Shown here: positions 1 through 7,181 of the stretch, piece by piece | How the letters are laid out: each line of letters opens with the position of its first letter | Position numbering within the stretch: position 1 is the first letter of the stretch | NCBI GenBank assembly: GCA_050249355.1 | Contig: JBFWQQ010000015.1 | Span: 1 to 27,715 of the forward strand | DNA length: 27,715 bases | DNA from: CAZAQK01 sp050249355 | Lineage (GTDB): Bacteria > Pseudomonadota > Alphaproteobacteria > Rickettsiales > SXRF01 | Direction: 5' to 3' | Notes under the pieces: generated by a model | The model's input: the letters and a program-made list of their open reading frames with translations, nothing else | Told to the model about the DNA's origin: nothing | Databases searched by the model: none | Made by a program: the position numbers and the translations under genes

Positions 1-419
1 AGGAAGAAACGGAAAAAATGGCCAGCCGCATGATGGAAGGCCAGTTCGATTTCAACGACCTGCTCGACCAGCTGCGCAAAATGAACAAGATGGGCGGCCT
101 CGGCGGGCTGATGAAAATGCTGCCGGGTGTAGGGCAACTGCAGCAACAGATGGAAAATGCCAATGTCGATGAAGGCATGATCGCGCGGCAGGAAGCCATC
201 ATACTGTCCATGACGCCGCACGAGCGTAAACACCCTAAACTCATCAAGGCCTCGCGCCGGGCACGTATTGCGGCAGGCGCCGGGGTACAGGTGCAAGATG
301 TGAATAAGCTGCTTAAACAACAGCAGCAAATGGAGCACATGATGAAAAAAATGAAAAAGCTCGGTAAAAAGGGGATGATGCGTGGCGGCGGGCTGGAGCA
401 ATTACTGGGTATACGTTAA
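1..419 (+). CDS. ffh: Signal recognition particle protein Ffh, C-terminal part (5' end outside window)
   Basis: This is the methionine-rich M domain of Ffh, the GTPase that with 4.5S RNA targets nascent membrane proteins to the inner membrane. The frame is open from base 3, with no start codon needed, so the gene begins upstream of the window and the NG GTPase domain is missing. Visible M-domain marks are FDFNDLLDQL, the MLPGVGQLQ finger-loop region, SMTPHERKHP, the RNA-binding segment SRRARIAAGAGV, and the closing Met/Lys helix MMKKMKKLGKKGMM. The stop is TAA at 417-419. No hairpin terminator follows; the next 125 bases are AT-rich. In alphaproteobacteria ffh usually lies directly before rpsP; here two genes separate them. 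Confidence 0.96.
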   Translation, partial: EETEKMASRMMEGQFDFNDLLDQLRKMNKMGGLGGLMKMLPGVGQLQQQMENANVDEGMIARQEAIILSMTPHERKHPKLIKASRRARIAAGAGVQVQDVNKLLKQQQQMEHMMKKMKKLGKKGMMRGGGLEQLLGIR

Positions 420-498
420 GATATTGATATATAATAATATATAATTTTACCGCGTTGTAACATTTAAAAATACCGCTGTAACACAAGCTTCATTGTTA

Positions 499-527
499 AT
501 ACTATGTTATTTCTGGCAAAATAGTAT
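499..527. promoter_or_regulatory. Inverted repeat in the AT-rich gap before the 947-residue gene
   Basis: The 126-bp gap 420-545 is AT-rich. It contains a perfect 7-bp inverted repeat, ATACTAT at 499-505 and ATAGTAT at 521-527, separated by 15 bases. It sits 18 bases before the start codon at 546, just ahead of the ribosome-binding sequence AAGGGA near 536-541. The spacing would suit a dimeric repressor site, or a weak RNA hairpin controlling access to the start. No convincing -35/-10 pair was identified. Chance occurrence in AT-rich DNA is quite possible. Confidence 0.25.
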
Positions 528-545
528 CATAGGTTAAGGGATACC

Positions 546-3389
546 ATGTCAGAAGACGAACCGAACATATTTGAGCAAGGGGTAGAGGGCGCTGGCAGCT
601 TCGTCGATGAAAACATCACGGGCTCGTTGGCAAAGAGCGTCACCGAGCCGCTTGCCGAGAAGATGGACGGGCCCATGCTCTCAGCCAAGCAGGCGCGCGG
701 CATACTGCCATGGGTAGGCGCCGGTGTGGCCACGCTTATCGGCGTCGCATTCCTGCAGCCCATCAACTGGGCGGTAAAGAACACCTTTAAACTGGTCAAA
801 AATATCGTTACCGGCTTTGGCCTGTTCGAGAAGATCCCGCTGATTGGTGGCCTGTTCTCCATGCTCGGCAAAGCGATCGATACCATCGGCGAATATGCCG
901 GGTTCATCGTTCCTGCCATTGCCGGTTTCATCGGGTACAAAGCGCTGCAATCGAATTACAAGGAATCGGAACCACCGGTCGATGCACCGGAAGCAGCTGC
1001 AGGTGCCGCCGTACCCGGAACCGCCGCTGCGATAGCGGCCGTAAGGTCGAACGCCGGTCGTGGGCCTGCCCAGCAGGAAAATCTCCTCCGCAATATACTG
1101 CGACATGACGGCGACGGCACCCCGATGACCGAAAAGCAGGCCAGCCGCCTGAGGTCATTGCTGGGCGACGATGGAGCCAACAAGGTACACCGCGCCATGT
1201 TCGATACCGATATGCCGGAAGATCCTGCAGAATCGAAACTCACCAAGGGACAGGCCAACCGCCTGATCGATCAGGTGGAGGGGATGAAAAATGGCCTCGA
1301 ACGGCAAGCCATACGCGAAGGAGCGGCTACATTACCCAAGTCAGGTATGGCCCGTGCCGTGCTGCTTAATAACCCGATCTCGCGATATACCGGTATACGT
1401 TGGGCAGCAAATAAATTTTTCCCGGCCACCGGCGGCACGTTGGAGGAGCGCCAAAGCACTGCCAGAAAATCCATGCTATCACCGGAAGGACAGGCAAAAG
1501 TTCAAGAACGGGTTGCCAGCCAGCTTATTAAGAAAATAGACGATGTACGTGGGAGAACAACTCCCAGAACACCGTCGCAACCAGCCACAGCAGATACTCC
1601 CGAACCCACACGTACAGCACCAACCGATACACCAGAACCCACTGCATCCGAGCAGGCCCGCACCCCCGCATCAACCGATTCTCCGGAAGCTGCTCGGTCA
1701 CGTATACCCACCGACACACCAGAAGGCGGGCTTGATCCTGCACGGGAGCGCATTGGCTTTAACAGCCGCTCTGGCGCTCCAACGGCAGAGCCCCCTACCC
1801 CTATGTCACCCGAAACCCTGCAGAATATCCGTGAGCAAATGACACGGGCAGGTGTAGACTCTCCCGAGCTGTTACAGCAACGCAATAACAATGCTGCACC
1901 GACAGACACTCCAGCCGCAAGAATACAGGTGGACGCACCGGAACCTACAACTCCGGGTACATCTAACAATAGCCCACAAAGCCGACTGACCACCGGCGGC
2001 CAGTCTATTAATGCCGGAGAAGTGCTCGGCCGCACCAGCCCTGCCGCAACCCCCACACAGGCTCCGGTGCGCACTACAACGCCGGCGCCCACGTCAACAC
2101 CGGCAACACCGGCGGGATCACCGTCCCCTGCGCCCGGAAACACACAGACACCCGCAGCTCAACCCAGCCAGAGCACTGCACTTGCAAGCAACAATACACA
2201 GCCGCCTCCACCTGCTTCCAGTTCCGAACCAAGACCTACGCTCGGCGCACGTGCCAAAGGTTTCTTCACTGGCGGTGCTGCCCCCGGCTATGTCGGCGCT
2301 GCCGGTCTGGCGGCAGTAGGTGGCGGCCTCATGACACTGACCGACAAGAAGGCCAGCACCACGCAAAAAGCCATTGGCGGCGGCATGATGGTAAGCGGTG
2401 GTGGCGCAGTTGTTTCGGAACTGTCCGGATTCACACGTACGGCACGCAGCCTGGGTGTGGTCGGCGCTGCCATCGCCACCCCGGTATCCGGCTTTAATAC
2501 CATCCAGGCCATCCGTCGTGGTGATGCGTATGAAGCAACAAAACAAGGTGCTTACACGGTAGGCGTGCCAATGCTGCTTACGCCGGCTGCACCCGCAGGT
2601 GCCGTATTACTGATTGGTGCAACCGGCGCCGATCTGGTTGAAAACAGTATAGAAGGCGCCCGTGCGATCGGCGCCATCGAAGAGGCCAAAGCCCTCATCG
2701 ACAGCGGGTATGTCGCCACCCCTCAGGCGTTAGGTGCACAGGTCGCGATCCAGGCCCGCTTCAGGAATATGCTTCAGGCAAGAACCGCAGAGGAAGCGCT
2801 TCAGACCGCCGAGATGTGGGAACAGGATAAGCGCTGGCTGAGAGATGGCGTGATCACCGATCAGCATCTTGGGCTGCCTGCATTCATCACCGAACGCAGC
2901 GACGACGGATATGTCGGCACGCATATAGACCTGCGCAGGGATGAGGACGTAGAGAAGGTGCGTAGCCTGCTTACTTCGCTGCGCGACCATGAGCAAAAAC
3001 GCATGGAAGAACATAATCATGAGATATTACCGCGCTTCATGACCATACCCAACTGGCTACGCTGGGCATCGCCAGGACTCGCCATGGCACTTCCAAGCGA
3101 AGAGCAACAACAAAAAGACCAGAAGATATTTGAAGAATCACGCGACAACATGAAAACCTTTGAACGGGCTTTGCTAGAGCTGGATACGTATGTCACACGC
3201 GAACGCGAAGGCATAGATCATTATATCCATACCGATGCCCGTATGCGTGGCCTGCAACAGGTTGAGGACAGCGCAAGAGAGAATGGCCAGAGTGTAGACT
3301 TTACCAGTGTGTTCATGGGTGATAACCTTGTACAGAGCCTGCCGAAGGTGAACCTGAACGCAGGCCGCAGCGCTGCACTCAGCCAGTAA
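546..3389 (+). CDS. Large membrane-associated protein of unknown function with Pro/Thr-rich repeat region
   Basis: I do not recognise this 947-residue protein. The start ATG is supported by AAGGGA 5-10 bases upstream. The N-terminal 135 residues hold two hydrophobic stretches, about 52-71 and 115-134, with an amphipathic glycine-containing segment between them; there is no typical cleavable signal peptide. Residues about 140-330 are charged and probably helical. Residues about 335-570 are a low-complexity Pro/Thr/Ser/Ala linker with repeated [TAV]-D-[TSA]-P units. Residues about 575-700 are strongly Gly/Ala-rich and hydrophobic, suggesting several closely packed membrane helices. The last 250 residues are charged and helical. 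The layout (membrane, disordered linker, membrane, soluble tail) would fit an envelope or secreted host-interaction protein, but that is inference. The gene converges on plsC with only two bases between the stops. Confidence 0.85.
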   Translation: MSEDEPNIFEQGVEGAGSFVDENITGSLAKSVTEPLAEKMDGPMLSAKQARGILPWVGAGVATLIGVAFLQPINWAVKNTFKLVKNIVTGFGLFEKIPLIGGLFSMLGKAIDTIGEYAGFIVPAIAGFIGYKALQSNYKESEPPVDAPEAAAGAAVPGTAAAIAAVRSNAGRGPAQQENLLRNILRHDGDGTPMTEKQASRLRSLLGDDGANKVHRAMFDTDMPEDPAESKLTKGQANRLIDQVEGMKNGLERQAIREGAATLPKSGMARAVLLNNPISRYTGIRWAANKFFPATGGTLEERQSTARKSMLSPEGQAKVQERVASQLIKKIDDVRGRTTPRTPSQPATADTPEPTRTAPTDTPEPTASEQARTPASTDSPEAARSRIPTDTPEGGLDPARERIGFNSRSGAPTAEPPTPMSPETLQNIREQMTRAGVDSPELLQQRNNNAAPTDTPAARIQVDAPEPTTPGTSNNSPQSRLTTGGQSINAGEVLGRTSPAATPTQAPVRTTTPAPTSTPATPAGSPSPAPGNTQTPAAQPSQSTALASNNTQPPPPASSSEPRPTLGARAKGFFTGGAAPGYVGAAGLAAVGGGLMTLTDKKASTTQKAIGGGMMVSGGGAVVSELSGFTRTARSLGVVGAAIATPVSGFNTIQAIRRGDAYEATKQGAYTVGVPMLLTPAAPAGAVLLIGATGADLVENSIEGARAIGAIEEAKALIDSGYVATPQALGAQVAIQARFRNMLQARTAEEALQTAEMWEQDKRWLRDGVITDQHLGLPAFITERSDDGYVGTHIDLRRDEDVEKVRSLLTSLRDHEQKRMEEHNHEILPRFMTIPNWLRWASPGLAMALPSEEQQQKDQKIFEESRDNMKTFERALLELDTYVTREREGIDHYIHTDARMRGLQQVEDSARENGQSVDFTSVFMGDNLVQSLPKVNLNAGRSAALSQ
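1590..1946 (+). repeat. Degenerate [TAV]-D-[TSA]-P coding repeats
   Basis: Seven related hexapeptide units lie in frame in the linker of the 947-residue protein: ADTPEP, TDTPEP, TDSPEA, TDTPEG, VDSPEL, TDTPAA and VDAPEP. They are irregularly spaced by about 10-40 residues of Pro/Thr/Ser/Ala-rich sequence. The spacing and codons vary, so this is a diverged protein repeat and not a recent DNA tandem duplication. It is probably disordered. Confidence 0.6.
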
Positions 3390-3391
3390 TA

Positions 3392-4102
3392 TCACATATC
3401 CATAATTGAATATTTCAGCCGCAGCACCGATTCCTGCAGGTAGTTCACTGTCACCTTATCGGGGTCGATCGGCTTGCCGCATTTGACCACCACCTTGCCA
3501 CGTCGCCAGCTGCGCGGCAGCCACCGCAACGGCGATTTCATGTATTTGCGCGAGAACACGCTGCCCCACAGGCCGGAGATCGCTAGCGGCACAACCGGCA
3601 CCGGATTACGCTGGATCATCCACTCGATACCCGGGCGAAAGCGCCCAAGGCTGCCGGTGAAGGTCAAAAATCCTTCCGGGAATATGCAGATCACGTCGCC
3701 ATTCTGCAGCCCGCGCGACACCTCATCCAGCGCCGCTTCCACGCTCTTGCGGTTCGGCGCGATCGGGATGGCACGGTCTAGCTTCATCAGCGTATGCACG
3801 ACCGGCAGGTTATATATATCCTCGTCGAGTATATAGCGCACGGCACGCGGGCAGCCGGCATCGATCACCGGGCCATCGACATACGACACATGGTTGGCGA
3901 TGATGATGGCCGGCCCTTCCCTAGGCATATGTTCAAAGCCGATATAAGTCGGCTTGTACACAAAACGGGTCAGGCTGTGGGCGATCCGGCTAAGGAGCGG
4001 CTCAGGATCGATCCGCATTTTACTCCTCAGCAGCTTTAATTTTGGCAGCAGGTTAATGGCAATGGCTCGCATTTTTTGGTTCCCACACCATAAGTATATC
4101 AT
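3392..4102 (-). CDS. 1-acyl-sn-glycerol-3-phosphate acyltransferase family protein (PlsC-like)
   Basis: The protein has 236 residues and belongs to the PlsC/LPLAT family, which transfers an acyl chain to lysophosphatidic acid or a related lysophospholipid at the inner membrane. The HX4D catalytic motif is NHVSYVD (H71, D76), the FPEG substrate-binding motif is at 141-144, and VPVVPLAISGLWGS is the later conserved block. The ATG at 4102 has a modest GGA five bases upstream. A second ATG at residue 11 (4072) with GGGAACC before it is an alternative. Similar PlsC domains occur in fused lysophospholipid transporter/acyltransferase proteins, so the substrate is uncertain. The gene is divergent from rpsP. 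Confidence 0.88.
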   Translation of the reverse strand: MIYLWCGNQKMRAIAINLLPKLKLLRSKMRIDPEPLLSRIAHSLTRFVYKPTYIGFEHMPREGPAIIIANHVSYVDGPVIDAGCPRAVRYILDEDIYNLPVVHTLMKLDRAIPIAPNRKSVEAALDEVSRGLQNGDVICIFPEGFLTFTGSLGRFRPGIEWMIQRNPVPVVPLAISGLWGSVFSRKYMKSPLRWLPRSWRRGKVVVKCGKPIDPDKVTVNYLQESVLRLKYSIMDM

Positions 4103-4239
4103 ATTCCGTGCAAATTCAGCAATACCGGCTACACCTAACAGGCAGCGACAGGGCGATTTTTACGCATTTTTTCCTTTACGGGGGCAATAAATACTGATAA
4201 AAAGCGCCCTCTTTAAACCGTACTATTTATATAGAGCTT
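4103..4239. promoter_or_regulatory. Divergent intergenic region between plsC-like gene and the rpsP operon
   Basis: This 137-bp gap must hold the promoters of both the minus-strand acyltransferase and the plus-strand ribosomal operon. For rpsP a weak candidate is TTTACG (4175-4180), a 17-base spacer, and TAAAAA (4198-4203). An AT-rich stretch CTATTTATATAGAG lies close to the rpsP start and offers only a weak ribosome-binding site. I saw no clear operator or RNA switch. Confidence 0.35.
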
Positions 4240-4614
4240 ATGCCAACGACGATCAGACTTTCCCGCCAGGGAGCCAAAAAACGCCCCTATTACCACTTTG
4301 TGGTCACTGATTCGCGCAACCCGCGTGACAGCAAGTTCATAGAAAAGATCGGCACCTACAACCCGTTGCTGGAAGGTGATAACGAGAACCGCGTGAAGAT
4401 CGATTCTGATCGCGCGAAACATTGGCTGTCGCATGGCGCCACCATGAGCGACCGCGTGCACCTGTTCTTCAACAATGCTGGCATCGTGCAAACCAAACCG
4501 GCCCAGCGTGCCGCCCGCAAGCCGAAAAAGGAACAGCCGGAGACAGCCGCACAAGCTCCAGCTACCGAAGCTCCAGCTGAAACACCCAAGACCGAAGAAA
4601 CCTCGGCTGAATAG
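4240..4614 (+). CDS. rpsP: 30S ribosomal protein S16 with C-terminal Ala/Pro-rich extension
   Basis: The N-terminal 80 or so residues are a standard S16, starting PTTIRLSRQGAKKRPYYHFV and containing IEKIGTYNPL and SDRAKHWLSHGA. S16 is a small-subunit assembly protein of the 5' domain. The total of 124 residues exceeds the usual 80-90. Residues about 85-124 are a low-complexity Lys/Ala/Pro/Glu/Thr tail with repeated APATEAPAETP-like units, as seen in several alphaproteobacterial S16 proteins. It is the first gene of the rpsP-rimM-trmD-rplS operon; rimM follows after 11 bases. Confidence 0.97.
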   Translation: MPTTIRLSRQGAKKRPYYHFVVTDSRNPRDSKFIEKIGTYNPLLEGDNENRVKIDSDRAKHWLSHGATMSDRVHLFFNNAGIVQTKPAQRAARKPKKEQPETAAQAPATEAPAETPKTEETSAE

Positions 4615-4625
4615 CCGCCGCTGCC

Positions 4626-5111
4626 ATGAGCCGGAAGATCCAGGTTGCCGTTATCACGGGCGCCCATGGCATCAAAGGTCAGGTCACCATACACAGCCTT
4701 ATCGACCCTGACGCACTAGCAGGCATCGCCACGTTCATCAATGAGCACGGCACGCAAACCTATAACGCAAAATTCACCGGCCGGAAGAAGAACCTGCTGA
4801 TCGCCAGCATTCATGGCATCACCGATCGCAATGCCGCCGAACTGCTCAAAGGCAGGAAACTGTTTGTGGAGGAAAACGATTCTGTCGTGCCCGTCAGCCA
4901 CAGGTTAGTTGACCTGCCCGCCCGGCTTGCCGATGGCAGTCACTATGGCACCGTCAGCGGAATATATGATTTTGGCGCCGGGGATGTTCTGGATATTAAG
5001 AAAACCGATGGCTCTGAAGAGATGCTACCACTGACAGATACTTTCGTACAATTGCACAGTGACCACGTGGTCATCATCCCTCCGCAGTATGTGGAAGGCA
5101 GAAAGAAATGA
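4626..5111 (+). CDS. rimM: 16S rRNA processing / 30S maturation factor RimM
   Basis: The protein has 161 residues. RimM helps late 30S assembly, acting on the head domain near S19. The N-terminal RimM barrel is recognisable from VAVITGAHGIKGQVTIHSL. The C-terminal PRC-barrel covers about residues 95-160, with LVDLPARLADGSHYGTVSG and MLPLTDTFVQ. There is no good Shine-Dalgarno sequence before the ATG, so translation may be coupled to rpsP, whose stop lies 11 bases upstream. Its TGA stop overlaps the trmD ATG by four bases (ATGA at 5108-5111). Confidence 0.96.
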   Translation: MSRKIQVAVITGAHGIKGQVTIHSLIDPDALAGIATFINEHGTQTYNAKFTGRKKNLLIASIHGITDRNAAELLKGRKLFVEENDSVVPVSHRLVDLPARLADGSHYGTVSGIYDFGAGDVLDIKKTDGSEEMLPLTDTFVQLHSDHVVIIPPQYVEGRKK

Positions 5112-5884
5112 AGACCATTGTCCTCACCCTGTACCCGGATATGTTTCCCGGCACGCTGGGCCAATCGCTGGCTGGCAAGGCGCTGGAAAACAGCCTGTGG
5201 TCAATGGATGTCATCAATATCCGTGACTTTGCCACCGATAAGCATCGCACGGTCGACGACACTCCCTATGGTGGCGGCGCCGGCATGGTGCTCAAGCCGG
5301 ATATCGTCCATGCCGCCATCGAGGCTGCAAAGGCGAAGTTACCCGGCGCCACCCTGATCTATACATCCCCACGGGGCGAGCGCTTCAGCCAGTCCATGGC
5401 CGAAAGCTTCAAGGATCATGACCTGATCATCCTGTGTGGCCGCTTCGAGGGGGTCGACCAGCGGGTTCTAGACCACCATCAGGCCCGGGAGGTCAGTCTG
5501 GGTGATTTCGTGCTCTCCGGCGGCGAAATAGCCGCCCAGGCCATGCTGGACGCCTGTATTCGCCTGCTCCCGGGGGTAATGGGGAATAGCAGATCAGGCA
5601 CCGAAGAAAGCTTTTCCTGCCATGCTGAAAACGGGAGGCCAGCAGGCCGACCCAGCCCTCAGCCAGTTTCATGCGATTTTCAGGAGAAAATAGCGGAAAC
5701 GGAGATAGATTCTGCTTGCCTGCTGGAATATCCGCATTATACTAGGCCGCTGAATTGGAACGGAATGGAAGTACCGGCGGTACTGCATTCAGGAAATCAC
5801 GAACAAATCAGGCGCTGGCGGCGGTCGCAGGCAGAGCAACTTACTGCTGCACGACGTCCGGATCTGTTGAAACAGAAGAAGTAG
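5108..5884 (+). CDS. trmD: tRNA (guanine-37-N1)-methyltransferase TrmD with an internal insertion
   Basis: TrmD makes m1G37 in tRNAs and prevents +1 frameshifting. The SpoU-TrmD trefoil-knot domain is intact, with TSPRGERFSQ, LCGRFEGVDQRV and LGDFVLSGGE forming the SAM pocket. The tRNA-binding C-terminal domain has EYPHYTRP and VLHSGNHEQIRRWRRSQ. Between TEESFS (ending at residue 170) and LLEYPHYTRP there are about 32 extra residues (about 171-202) absent from E. coli TrmD, in the interdomain loop that is flexible without tRNA. The E. coli catalytic Asp169 (in TEDSF) aligns with Glu167 (TEESF); Glu may occur in other alphaproteobacteria, which an alignment must settle. The start overlaps the rimM stop, which implies coupling. 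The frame is continuous and downstream motifs are intact, so the gene is probably functional. Confidence 0.95.
   Translation: MKTIVLTLYPDMFPGTLGQSLAGKALENSLWSMDVINIRDFATDKHRTVDDTPYGGGAGMVLKPDIVHAAIEAAKAKLPGATLIYTSPRGERFSQSMAESFKDHDLIILCGRFEGVDQRVLDHHQAREVSLGDFVLSGGEIAAQAMLDACIRLLPGVMGNSRSGTEESFSCHAENGRPAGRPSPQPVSCDFQEKIAETEIDSACLLEYPHYTRPLNWNGMEVPAVLHSGNHEQIRRWRRSQAEQLTAARRPDLLKQKK
5618..5713 (+). repeat. In-frame insertion of about 32 codons inside trmD
   Basis: The segment codes for about 32 residues (CHAENGRPAG to AETEIDS) with no counterpart in ordinary TrmD. Removing it joins TEESFS to ACLLEYPHYTRP and restores a normal family alignment. It contains a GGCC-AGCA-GGCC hairpin (5637-5648) and an inverted pair CTGAAAA (5625-5631) / TTTTCAG (5677-5683). 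The left edge (TGCCATGCTGAAA, 5618-5630) resembles the right junction (TGCCTGCTGGAA, from 5717), which could be an imperfect flanking duplication. Insertion boundaries are approximate. The element family is unknown to me and a non-mobile lineage-specific expansion is possible. Confidence 0.55.
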
Positions 5885-5893
5885 GATGATGAT

Positions 5894-6298
5894 ATGAACA
5901 CGTTGCAGAAATTCGAGCAGGACTACATGAGCCAGTTAGCTGCCAACAAAAAAATAGAAGATTTCAACGAAGGCGACACCGTAAAGGTGAATGTTCGTAT
6001 TATCGAAGGCACCACCGAGCGTATCCAGGCATTTGAAGGCGTGTGCATCGCGCGCAAGAATGCCGGCCTGCACTCCTCGTTCACCGTGCGTAAGATCAGC
6101 CATGGCGAAGGTGTGGAGCGTGTGTTCCCGCTGTATTCCCCGCGTGTGGAAGGTGTTGAAATTGTGCGCCGTGGTGACGTGCGCCGTGCCAAACTTTACT
6201 ACCTGCGTGGCCGCCGTGGTAAATCGGCGCGTATCACCGAAAAACAGGATAGCACGCTGCGCGATGATGCTGCGACGCCGACTGAAACACAGAAATAG
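5894..6298 (+). CDS. rplS: 50S ribosomal protein L19
   Basis: The protein has 134 residues. L19 lies at the 30S-50S interface. Family marks are FNEGDTVKVNVRIIEG, IQAFEGVCIARKN, SFTVRKISHGEGVERVFPLY and KLYYLRGRRGKSARI. A short Thr/Glu-rich tail follows the usual end. The ATG is preceded by AGGAT; the gene starts nine bases after the trmD stop and is the last gene of the operon, directly upstream of a strong terminator. Confidence 0.97.
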   Translation: MNTLQKFEQDYMSQLAANKKIEDFNEGDTVKVNVRIIEGTTERIQAFEGVCIARKNAGLHSSFTVRKISHGEGVERVFPLYSPRVEGVEIVRRGDVRRAKLYYLRGRRGKSARITEKQDSTLRDDAATPTETQK

Positions 6299-6339
6299 AC
6301 TTGCACACAAGAAAGCATGTAGCTTGACTACACATTGTT

Positions 6340-6369
6340 AAAAAAAGGCGCCGCAAAGCGCCTTTTTTT
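6340..6369. terminator. Bidirectional intrinsic terminator after rplS
   Basis: The hairpin GGCGC (6347-6351), loop CGCAAA, GCGCC (6358-6362) is flanked by seven A residues on the left and eight T residues on the right. It can act for the rpsP-rplS operon on the plus strand and, read the other way, for the unknown minus-strand gene whose stop codon is at 6369-6371. Confidence 0.9.
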
Positions 6370-7067
6370 TATTCCCTGAAAACGCCACGAAGCTGTTTGC
6401 GTTTATCGATCAGCCTTCCTGCTGTTTCGCCGCTTACCCAGTCCTCAGGGATCGCCGTATGCACTTCTACATTTGCGCCTTCCTCCACTTCCTGCTGGTG
6501 TCGCAGCCAGCCTGTTACATCACCCCGGCTGTCCATGGCCTGTTTATCATATAACGCATAACCCAGCGCAAATTCTTCCTTGCGTCTTTTATCCGGCGGT
6601 ATGGGCGTATCACGCTTTGGTTCCAGTGTCGGCACGCCATACGGCGAATTATGCACTATCTGCCACGGCACCTTAGTAGCATCGACAATCGGGTGACTGC
6701 CGTCCAACGGCGTGACCAGCTGCCGCGCACCCGCCCCTTGCACCTTCACTGCGATGTGCTGTGCTACGTTCTCGAGTATGTTCAGGTTGTCTTCGTGACC
6801 CCGGCCAGAAAGCGGAATGGATATGATAATATCATCGCCCCCCACACTGGTTTCGCATGGCACTTGACGCTTACGCAGCGATTCTATTGTCCGCTCAGAT
6901 TGTATGAATTCTAGCGCATTCTTTGTATTAAAGCGCAGCACCAGAGCATCGTTCTCCAGTACGGCACGCCGTTCGCCCAAAACATTCTGATATGCCTTTA
7001 ATACGGTTTCTTTTGTGGCTGCATTACCCCTGTGCTTATCAATGAACCGTTGCCATGATTCTTTCAC
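6369..7067 (-). CDS. Protein of unknown function, 232 residues
   Basis: I do not recognise the family. The start is well supported: AGGAGA lies six bases before the ATG. The sequence is hydrophilic, without a signal peptide or membrane segment, so it is probably cytosolic or an exported effector without a classical signal. The N-terminal 60 residues look helical (KESWQRFIDKHRGN). Residues about 85-120 suggest alternating strands (DDIIISIPL) followed by a helix (NLNILENVAQHIAVKV). The C-terminal half is Pro- and charge-rich. A candidate promoter lies upstream and the shared terminator downstream, so it appears to be a single-gene transcript. Confidence 0.75.
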   Translation of the reverse strand: MKESWQRFIDKHRGNAATKETVLKAYQNVLGERRAVLENDALVLRFNTKNALEFIQSERTIESLRKRQVPCETSVGGDDIIISIPLSGRGHEDNLNILENVAQHIAVKVQGAGARQLVTPLDGSHPIVDATKVPWQIVHNSPYGVPTLEPKRDTPIPPDKRRKEEFALGYALYDKQAMDSRGDVTGWLRHQQEVEEGANVEVHTAIPEDWVSGETAGRLIDKRKQLRGVFRE

Positions 7068-7104
7068 TGAGTTCTCCTGCTGCTTAATCCATAGCGTATA
7101 GATA

Positions 7105-7133
7105 AGAATTAAACAAAGTTAACCGTATGTCAA
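7105..7133 (-). promoter_or_regulatory. Candidate promoter for the 232-residue unknown gene
   Basis: On the minus strand a perfect -35 TTGACA (7128-7133) is followed at 16-17 bases by TAATTC / AATTCT in an AT-rich stretch. The -10 match is weak. It lies about 40-60 bases upstream of the ATG at 7067, a sensible distance. The rest of the gap 7068-7181 shows no other clear signal. Confidence 0.35.
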
Positions 7134-7181
7134 CAAGACAAAAGATCTATCCGTCGCACCGAGGTATTAATGAGCCAAAGC

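Noticed and set aside
1590..1946. Tandem repeat array or CRISPR-like structure
   Set aside because: Spacing and sequence are irregular and the similarity is at protein level; no identical DNA repeats with spacers are present.
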